In this document: piece after piece, positions 53,890 through 62,000 of the stretch
Numbering within the stretch: the stretch's first letter is position 1
How the letters are laid out: each line of letters begins with the position of its first letter
The notes under the pieces: model-generated
The model's input: the letters and a program-made list of their open reading frames with translations, nothing else
What the model was told of the DNA's origin: nothing
Databases searched by the model: none
Position numbers and translations under genes: made by a program
NCBI GenBank assembly: GCA_012295275.1
Contig: CM022669.1
Span: 10,922,449-10,984,448, forward strand
DNA from: Chrysomallon squamiferum
Lineage: Eukaryota > Mollusca > Gastropoda > Neomphalida > Peltospiridae
Direction of reading: 5' to 3'
DNA length: 62,000 nt

Positions 53890-55441
53890 ATGTTTGTATG
53901 CATGCATACTGATGAGTATATAATTATACTGAAAAAGAAGTGCACTTGCGAAATAATTTGCTCTTCAGTAATTAAATAGACAACGTAGAAATATTCTTGA
54001 AATAACCTCAAGTCAAAATTTAACTGGTAAGAAGATAATGGGGTTAAATCTATTGGCAGATTTGATATGAAATATCCCATCTATGAACAACAAATATTAG
54101 CAAATCATAAAAACGATTTTGTAAGTAGGTGTTTGAGTGAATGAATGAGTACGTGTGCGTGTATGTGTGCTTGTGTGCGTGTATGTGCGTGTGTGCGTGT
54201 AGGTACTTTTGTGCGTGTATGTGCTTGTGTGAGCCCTGAATATGTTTACAACCATCAACTATTCCCATGAACTTAATTTTAACTGCAATGCACTTAATTC
54301 CACATACAACTTTAAATCAACGTTTATTTTCAGCCTTTTGTTAAAACAGAATTATTTTTACTTCTTAAAATGGAATCTGCGCATTCTATTCATGTTCGGA
54401 ATTGTTTATCAAACAGTCACACCCCGTAAAGATTTTTTTCAATACCTCATCGTTTCATCAACACCACGGTATTTACCTTATAAACATACTTTCTGGTCGA
54501 TATCATCTTATCACTTTGCTACCTGGAGTGACGCTTTGAAACGAACACAAAGAAATCGACACGGTCATATTTGTTGAGTCAAGAGAGAAAAAGACTGTTA
54601 CTTTTTAATCTGTCTTTGTTATTTAGTTTGTCTCGTCTGTTCTGTCATCTACTTTTCACTCAGTATCGGCTTTCTTTTCTTTGTCCTTTCTCTAATTGTT
54701 AAAAGTACATTTGAATATTCATTTCATTCTACTCCTTTTCAGATAATGACAAGATGTATGAAATATAGTATATGTACACAAACGTACACACACACACACA
54801 CGTGTGTATGCACGCACATATATACATTACAAACACACAAAAACACAGGCACATACAGACAACTTGTAATTATATATTTTATATGTATGTGTGTAGAATG
54901 TATGTATGTATAAATGGATGGATGGATACTTATATATAGATTTATGGATGGACCGACATATGGACGGGTATAAAAGTAGGCATGTTGTTAACGTAGGTAT
55001 GCGTGCGTGTATGCGTGCGTGTGTGCGTGTTCGGTAAATTTACAGACAGACGGATGAATGGATGAGTAGACCTGTGGGATATGGGGATGGATTAATATTA
55101 ATGATTATATTAATCAGTATTAATTGTAACGTGCGGATGGATATGTGGACGGACGAATGCTGATGACTCCATTACGTCTCCGTATTAATTGTAATGTATA
55201 AACATTTTAATTACTGGCAAGTTTATTACATATTTGCATTGATTTTAGTATGGAGCTATATTTTATTTTTGGTGAGTTTGTTTCGTGTTTATTAATTGTA
55301 ATATATGTATTACGATCTATATCTACATCTGTATATATCTATCAATCGATCTGTCTATCTATCTATCTATCTCTATATCTCTAATGTTGTTTTAAACTTT
55401 TTAAACTTTTTGTATCTTTCAAAATTCTGATTATAGAGGTT

Positions 55442-55485
<44 letters not shown>

Positions 55486-56478
55486 TCATTCATTTATTAG
55501 AATTGTGATTAATCAGATTTTGTACACCTTTTCCTTTTGTTAGGGTTAAAGTATCATTGCTTTGACGTCAACAGTTATTTGACCTCATAACAAAGACAGT
55601 AACATATTATAATAATAATAGTCACAGTGACAGTTCTTTTCCTGTGACGTTTTTTTCCTAGAATCGTTTATTTTGGCAGATTAGAACTATGTTCGGTAAG
55701 TTTGGTTTTGGGCTGTTCTTGTAATAATTCATTCATTCATTCACATGTCTATAAATTTCCATATATTTCTATATTTAAATATTTTGAGATATTCATATAT
55801 AAATATGTTGCTAAATTAATATCCATCCGTTATTATGGCCTATATTCAATAACCCTTCACGTTTTAAGAATGGAATAAAAAGAGTTTGAAAAATGAAATA
55901 ATTATCATACAGTATAGTTAGCAAAGACTGGTTCGAAATCACAAATAAAACATTATTTTGGAGATGCATATATACAGTCTGCATTTCAGCGGCTTTTTCG
56001 AAGCATCTAAGGTATATTTTAAAGTTAAAACACTGTAATTTTGTAACAGAATTAAGATTTTAGCAGGGTAAACTGAAGTATTTTAATTTAAATATTATGA
56101 GATAACTGTTTAATATTTATCTGTATAATTGAAGCTATTTGAATAAAATTATCTTGCTTGTTTTGGTGTTGTTGTCTGGGTACTTCTACAGGATTTTTTT
56201 TTCTTTTTTCTTTTATCAGTTTTTGGAGGTGTTTGCTTGATGTTCTTGTTTTTGTTGGGTTTTTTATTGTTTTTTTTGTTGTTTTTTTCAGTTTTTTATG
56301 TGTTTTGCTGCTTTTCTTCTTATTATTATTTTTCTCTTTGAAAAAACATTCGTATTATTTAATTTATTCATAATAAATCTCTAATTTTTATTATTATTAC
56401 TCTTTCACTGAACGATATCGGAAATGAAGGAAGTATTTATTAAAATATCAGACATACATACATACATACATACATACA

Positions 56479-56509
<31 letters not shown>

Positions 56510-57070
56510 GTATACATGAAGAGATACATGTACCTGACTAACAAACAAAATGATTGCAGACTCAGAGAAGCCATAATCTGTATTCAAAGATCTCGGTTCA
56601 AATCCGCGTTCCCACACAGAACATATCAGAGAATGCAATTAAAGATTTTATTGCTGTTGTTGTTGTTATTTTTTTTTTTTTTTTTTTTTTTTTTGGTTTA
56701 TTTTTTAGGGGTTTATTTTTTTTTATTTTTTATTTATTTTTTTTTTTTTTTTTTTTTTTTTTTGTTATATGAGTCCTTTTTGATGCAATAAAAAAACAAA
56801 AATTATTCTTTCAAATGTATGAAACAAATTATAGGTTTCGTACGATTTCTAGTCTTAATTTCAAAATTGTCGTTATGTATATATTGTCAATACAAATGTG
56901 TATGTGTGTGTGTTTTTTTGTATTATTATTATCAGAAAATTCGTATTTACGTTGCTGTAAATGTCACTTATTATATTATGTAATTTATTATATTTTTTCT
57001 TCACATATTTTAACTATAATTATTTCAAAAGAATAATAAGTGAATATAAAAAGACAGTAAAATACATACA

Positions 57071-57106
<36 letters not shown>

Positions 57107-57543
57107 TACGTACATACACACACACAAATGCGCGCACACACGGAAACAAACATACACAAAATACCCAGTGAATGTAAGTATGATGATGACTACTGTCAAC
57201 AATATTAACTACAATGAGAAACAAACCTTTTTTCTTCTTCTTCTTAATAAAGAATTCTTACAATTAAATCGTTTAATGAAATCTGAACTCTTAGGACTTT
57301 TTATGTATTTTACATAGTTTATCTGTTTTAGTTAAAGACATCAGATTCAAAACCTCACTTTGTGTATGTGTATCTCCTTAGAGAACTCTGTCTGTGTGTG
57401 GTCATTTCTAACGAAATTCTAACCGTGAATTTCACAACGTTATTGACATCATGTTCACCTTTAAATATCGTCAAAAAATTAAAATTAAAATAAAAAAATA
57501 AATGAATTTGCATAGGTATTTTTGTAATACTAATTTGTTAAAA

Positions 57544-57771
57544 TTACACAGTCTCTTTTCGTTTCATCTTCACGGCCATAAAACAAATATTCTGTTCAAA
57601 ACGCTGTGTAATATCTGTTTTTAAATTTAGCTCATCTTGAACGGTCGTTAAATCTAGAAGCGTGACGAATCGGTAATCGCAACGAGACAGGTCGAGCGTG
57701 GAAGTTTTCAACTTTAAATGGGCGTTTAATTTGCCACGGGATGGTTTCAAATCGCCTTTTAAAACATGCAC
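57544..57771 (-). CDS. Unrecognised 75-codon minus-strand ORF
   Basis: A GC-richer block with an open frame containing HVLKGDLKPSRGKLNAHLK and RCDYRFVTLLDLTTVQDELN. Hydrophobic and charged residues alternate in a protein-like way. If spliced at GAGACTGT|GTAATT the phase would suit exon 1, but the donor is weak and the sequence does not resemble the linker of any myosin I know. It could be a transposon or retrocopy fragment. Confidence 0.15.
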   Translation of the reverse strand: MHVLKGDLKPSRGKLNAHLKLKTSTLDLSRCDYRFVTLLDLTTVQDELNLKTDITQRFEQNICFMAVKMKRKETV

Positions 57772-58295
57772 AAGGTGCGGTTTATAAATTTAAAACAAAA
57801 ATATTCAACACTGCTTGTAATAATATAATAATTATTATAGATGTTGTGAGCGAAGTTTATGCGGAATGCAATTAAGAAAGTGTATTTTATTTTATTCGAT
57901 TTTTTTTTTATTTATATATATAAATTTTTATTATAATTATAATAATTTTTTTCGTTAAAACTAGATTTACGAAAAGAAACTGAAGTAATATTGTATATAA
58001 AATTATTGATTCGTCAATGTAATTAATTATTCTGTATTCAAAATGATACTTGGTCAAAATCAGTAAATTTTATATTTAAAAAGTTTTTATATAGTCAGTA
58101 TAATTAAACTATTTGTCAATATTTTGTCAATATTACTCAATTATATCCAAAAACATATAGAGAGTTATTCAGTATTATTCTTTTTTTAAATTAAATGATT
58201 AGATATATTCAGTAATATACTATTTTATTTTTATAAATTAGTTTAATTAATATTATTCGACTTAATAATAAAAAAAATTCTTTAAAATATTTTGC

Positions 58296-58335
<40 letters not shown>

Positions 58336-59267
58336 TTGTTTTTTGTTGTTGTTGTTGTTGCTGTTATTGTTGTTTACTTGTTGTTGTTTTTAACATTAAA
58401 GTAAAACTAAACTGAATGGAATTCCAAAAATGGAAATTATTAAACAGAATGTAAACTGGCATTATTAACATATTCGTATTAACTATAATTAATTAGTGAA
58501 CTCGTCATGATGACAAAGTATATTTCTCATAATATACCTACCTACCTACATAAATACATACATACAGTGATCACAGATATCATCTCATAATCGTTATTAT
58601 TATTATTAACATTTCTGTTCTACAGTTACACTACTACTACTACTACTGTTACTATAATACAAAAACAACAACTACTACTACTATTACTAATGCCATTAAA
58701 TCTACTGCTTTTCAAGTTCAGTTCTTTATTCGCCATAAGTTAGAAAAAACGTATCAGTATAAATACATACATAAATAATCACAATATATATGCAAATATA
58801 CAAATACAGTTGGAGACTGATTAAAGACTAAATGGCAAAGTTAACATAGTACACTAGTAATAGTGCTGGGATATACGTAGGTACTATAAACATTATCGAG
58901 GTAAAGTAATAATTCTAAATATATAAATGTATATAAATATTGAAGTATACCAAATCAAATACGATTAATATACTGAAACGGCAAGTTAGTATATGTCATA
59001 TTTTAGGTAAGCTGCACTAAAATATTCTCTAACTTTATTTCCAAAGTTAAATAGTACTAGTACAATTATTACTTCATTCGTATTATTTTCATCACTTCGG
59101 ACTTAAACTATGATGACGCAAATAAATTCTGACCAACAAAATCAACGACATGTCAAATACACGCTTTTGTCTTTTTGAAGATCATCTCTGATGTTTACGT
59201 ATAACAAAACTTTTACAAACTGAACAGATGTATCTCGGCGATACTCTGGCTCTTGTAAAATGTATCA

Positions 59268-59465
59268 TGAACCACACAAACATCTGATGTATCATAATAC
59301 AAACAAACATCTGATGTATCATAATACAAACAAACATCTGATGTATCATAATACAAACAAACATCTGATGTATCAATAATACAAACAAACATCTGATGTA
59401 TCAATAATACAAACAAACATCTGATGTATCATAATACAAACAAACATCTGATGTATCAATAATAC
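59268..59465. repeat. 27/28-bp tandem repeat, about seven copies
   Basis: ACAAACAAACATCTGATGTA recurs every 27 or 28 bp from 59268, the difference being one A in ATCATAAT or ATCAATAAT. Confidence 0.95.
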
Positions 59466-60369
59466 ACACATTTCTCAAGTGGTTTCACAAAGTTTCGCGT
59501 TGTTTCTGTAATGTCTGGTAAACTTTGGAGAAATTGAAAACATAAGTCTGTCGTTTTTACCGTTGTGAAATAGAAAATACAACGTTTTATCAAAATTAAT
59601 AAATTTTTAAAACGGATTTACATGATATTAATAATAAATAAAACAGAATAATAATAATAATAATAATAATAACAACGACAACAACTAGACCTAAACAATA
59701 ACTGTTAATCTTGTTGTTATTATCATTAAACTTTATTATTAGCATTATTATTAATAGTAGTAGTAGTAGTAATTGTAGTAGTAGTTGTTATGTTTACAAT
59801 ACATAAAGTACATGAATCCGCTGTTGTTATTTTGTTTATATCTTTTTACGAAGAATAAGTGTTTTTGTGTCTTCGTGTACATAAAAAAATGTGTGTATGT
59901 GCTTGGATGTGTTTTTGTTTGAGGATCTTTAATTTTAGGTTTTCGGTTAGTGGATGTATTATTTGTTGTTGTTTTTTCATATATTTATTCGTATTGTTAT
60001 TTGTTTGTTTTTTATATTGATAATATTGTTGTTAGTTTTTGTTTCACACACACACATACCCCCCTCTATACGCATGGTTTTATTTATGTTTTAACCAATA
60101 TATTTAAAATATTTAATTTATATATATATTTCTGATATCGTTACTCGAACCTACAAATGCATATAAAATCAAAACTCTAGGCATTAACATCACTATTTTA
60201 TCAAAGAACAACATTTATATACCCAGAAACGGTCGTACACACTTCACAACGCAAACTAAATTGTATAAAACAACTTAAAACAGCTCTTGCGTCTTTGCCA
60301 AACCAGTCTACATCTCGCCAAGGATTCAAAACCACGCAGAGAAACTAAGAACGTGAAAGTGGACTTAAT

Positions 60370-60585
60370 TTGGCGTGTCCGCTGTATGCACGTGAAACTC
60401 TGGCAGTTCTCCCCGGGGGTGGTGAGTTGGCAGTATTCGCCAGGAAGTACACAAGAAAGGACTCTGGGATAGACAAATCTCACGTGATAAACCTGCCCAT
60501 CCCAGTCACCGAGCAAGACTTGACTCTTCCGCTATCAGGGAAGATACAGAGATTGCTGGAAGAGTTCCACAGATTAGTGGTCTGA
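60370..60585 (+). pseudogene. GC-richer block with protein-like plus frame
   Basis: The plus frame ends at a TGA and includes GGGELAVFARKYTRKDSG and LPIPVTEQDLTLPLSGKIQR, then LLEEFHRLVV. It looks more protein-like than its surroundings but matches no family I recognise. TGGCAGTTCTCCCCGGG and TGGCAGTATTCGCCAGG form a 17-bp imperfect direct repeat. A terminal exon of another gene or a decayed transposon are alternatives. Confidence 0.2.
60484..60581 (-). CDS. Very tentative myosin exon upstream of exon 1
   Basis: On the minus strand an AACTTCAG acceptor and a CAC|GTGAGA donor enclose 98 nt with one open frame (32 codons plus two bases). It contains LWNSSSNLCIFPDSG and ends with a phase that fits exon 1. 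No conserved domain is visible, and the opposite strand has an equally good reading. Confidence 0.12.
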
Positions 60586-61039
60586 AGTTGGGGTTTACGT
60601 GTCTGTGTGTTTGTTGTATGTGTGTGTGTGTGTGTCTGTACATCTGACGCGGTTGAATTTAGATTAGATGTATTTAATTATCCATTAAAGAAGTATTATT
60701 TAAGATGAATAAATACAAAATTTAAAAAGGTGAAATAAATTCACGAATGTGCGCGACTGTAATGATGGATTAATGGATTAATGAATGGATGGAAGGTTGA
60801 ATGAATGAATGAACGAATGAGAAATGAACTCTGTTTAACGATACCTCATAAGATTGCAAAATCTCTAATTACTGGGGGTTTTTTGTTGTTGTTGTGTTGT
60901 TTTTGTTGGGTTTTTTTTTTTTTTTTTTTCTGGGGGGCTATGTTTGTATGTGTGTGTGTGTGTGTTTGGTTTTTTTTTATTAATTTTTTTTTCGTAATCT
61001 ACTTCATATGAAAAGTGATGCAGCTATTTCATAGACTAC

Positions 61040-61960
61040 TAATTTATAATACGGCGTTCTCTGTTGTTTGAAGATGGTGATTTGTATGACTAACAACCTA
61101 TTTTACATTATCTGTGTGTGTATTACACAGCGTATTGCGTTGTTTGAGGATAATGATAATGTATTTCACATACACACCCATATACAAATTCACACACCCA
61201 CACAGACAATCACAAAGACATACGCATATATATTTATATATACACACACGGTGCAGAGTACTGCGTTGTTTGAAGATAGTGAAGTTTGCCTTAATAACAT
61301 TTCTACACACGGACAGCCACACACACATAGTTATATATAGTTAATGACGTATTTACACATATACAGCTAATGACGTATTTTACACATATACTGCTAATGA
61401 CGATTTTACACATATACAGCTAATGACGTATTTTACACATATACTGCTAATGACGATTTTACAATATGTAATCTAAGTATGTTGCGTTGTGTAAAAATAG
61501 TTTTATATAGCTAATGATGTATTTTAGAATATGCAATACAAGTGTATTGTGCTAATGACGTATTTTATAATATGTAATACACGTTTATTGTGTTGTTAAG
61601 ATAGTGATATATAGCTAATGACGTATTTTATAATATGTAACACAAGTGTATTATGTTGTGTTAAGATAATGATATATAGCTAATGAGATATTTTATAATA
61701 TGTAACACAAGTGTATTATGTTGTGTTAAGATAGTGATATATAGGTAATGAGATATTTTATAACATGTAATACAAGTGTATTGTGTTGTGTTAAGATAGT
61801 GATATATTGCTAATGAGATATTTTGCAATATGTAACACAAATGTATTACGTTGTATGAAGATAGTGATATATAGTAATGAGATATTTTATAATATGTAAT
61901 ACAAGTGTATTGCGTTGTATGAATTTAGTTATATGTAGCGAATAACGTATTTTACATATT
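61040..61960. repeat. Complex tandem array at window edge
   Basis: First TGCGTTGTTTGAAGATAGTG-type blocks (61055, 61135, 61260), then 27- to 28-bp units with GCTAATGACGTATTTTACAC, then roughly 60-bp units combining TATATAGCTAATGAGATATT, TTATAATATGTAACACAAGT and GTTGTGTTAAGATAGTG. All share the GCTAATGA core, so one family seems to have expanded at several unit lengths. Confidence 0.9.
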
Positions 61961-62000
61961 TGTTGAAAATGAAAATAATGTGTAACATAGTTTACATTCT

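Larger units (their letters stand above)
51468..62000. other. Sequence upstream of the first visible exon
   Basis: Should hold the 5' part of the myosin gene or its intron. It contains ATC/GTT arrays (52274-52345), AGT-rich DNA (52905-53395), GT tracts (53833-53888), AAT and CATA arrays, several poly(T) runs, two minor open frames (57544-57771 minus, 60370-60585 plus) and large tandem arrays near the end. No kinase, ankyrin or other N-terminal domain was recognised. Confidence 0.6.

Noticed and set aside
54242-54577. 111-codon plus-strand ORF, and 4941-5285 of 114 codons
   Set aside because: Non-repetitive but without domains, codon bias or neighbours; about this many such frames are expected by chance in 62 kb of AT-rich DNA.
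55655-55705. Plus-strand acceptor-like TTTTGGCAG, 16 bp, then GTAAGT
   Set aside because: A 16-nt exon on the opposite strand with no partner exons; chance pairing of splice-like motifs.
56540-56630. tRNA-like B box GGTTCAAATCC
   Set aside because: The T-arm is nearly pairable, but no acceptor stem or A box could be built around it. At most a decayed tRNA-derived SINE. Similar weak boxes at 7635, 22329, 24060 and 25172 also fail.
59180-59270. CSVCKSFVIRKHQR, resembling a C2H2 zinc-finger scrap
   Set aside because: Too short, spacing between cysteine and histidine pairs is wrong, followed at once by a stop and a tandem repeat.

Overview
The window is intronic and intergenic DNA from a metazoan nuclear genome. 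It is strongly AT-rich (roughly 30% GC by eye) and crowded with microsatellites and minisatellites. Coding sequence is sparse: short GT-AG exons lie 0.4 to 10.6 kb apart. The gene content, the repeat load and one or two short motifs common in molluscan DNA (AAGGGAGGTAAC at 38608, AAAGGGAAATAAC near 53557) suggest a lophotrochozoan, most likely a mollusc. That placement is an inference; no single base pattern proves it.

One gene dominates. On the minus strand, 14 exons (51467 down to 4387) join in perfect phase with GT-AG introns. They encode 590 consecutive residues of an unconventional myosin motor domain. The order is: motor start (DDLSLLPFLDE), NPFKS segment, P-loop (GESGSGKT), switch I ([10 protein letters not shown]), LLEKTRI, HCM-loop region with an acidic TEDS residue, switch II (DMPGFE), relay helix (NSFEQLCINVANEQ), transducer (HHYAG, FLEKNRD), a short basic loop 2, and STVSQYFK, which normally precedes the actin-binding helix. 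From family knowledge the best match is class III (MYO3/NINAC-like), with class XVI as the alternative. The 5' end (a kinase in class III, ankyrin repeats in class XVI) and the 3' end (end of motor, converter, IQ motifs, tail) are not identified here and probably lie outside the window.

Layout: 1-4386, sequence downstream of the last visible exon, with a GTA array, a CRE-like cluster and a 51-codon hydrophobic ORF on the plus strand. 4387-16917, exons 14 to 9, closely set among microsatellites. 16918-27009, intron 8. 27010-30713, exons 8 to 6. 30714-41358, intron 5, with a recent 1.24-kb tandem duplication and an 8-copy 51-bp repeat. 41359-47805, exons 5 to 2. 47806-51352, intron 1. 51353-51467, exon 1. 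51468-62000, upstream sequence with repeats, two uncertain open reading frames and a complex tandem array at the window edge.

Most other long open frames are translations of simple repeats or antisense shadows of exons. The observations most worth checking are a (GA)n/(CT)n inverted pair flanking the in-frame exon 11, a dispersed family of paired TGACGTCA elements, minisatellites abutting exons 8 and 12, and several GC-richer islands inside introns.
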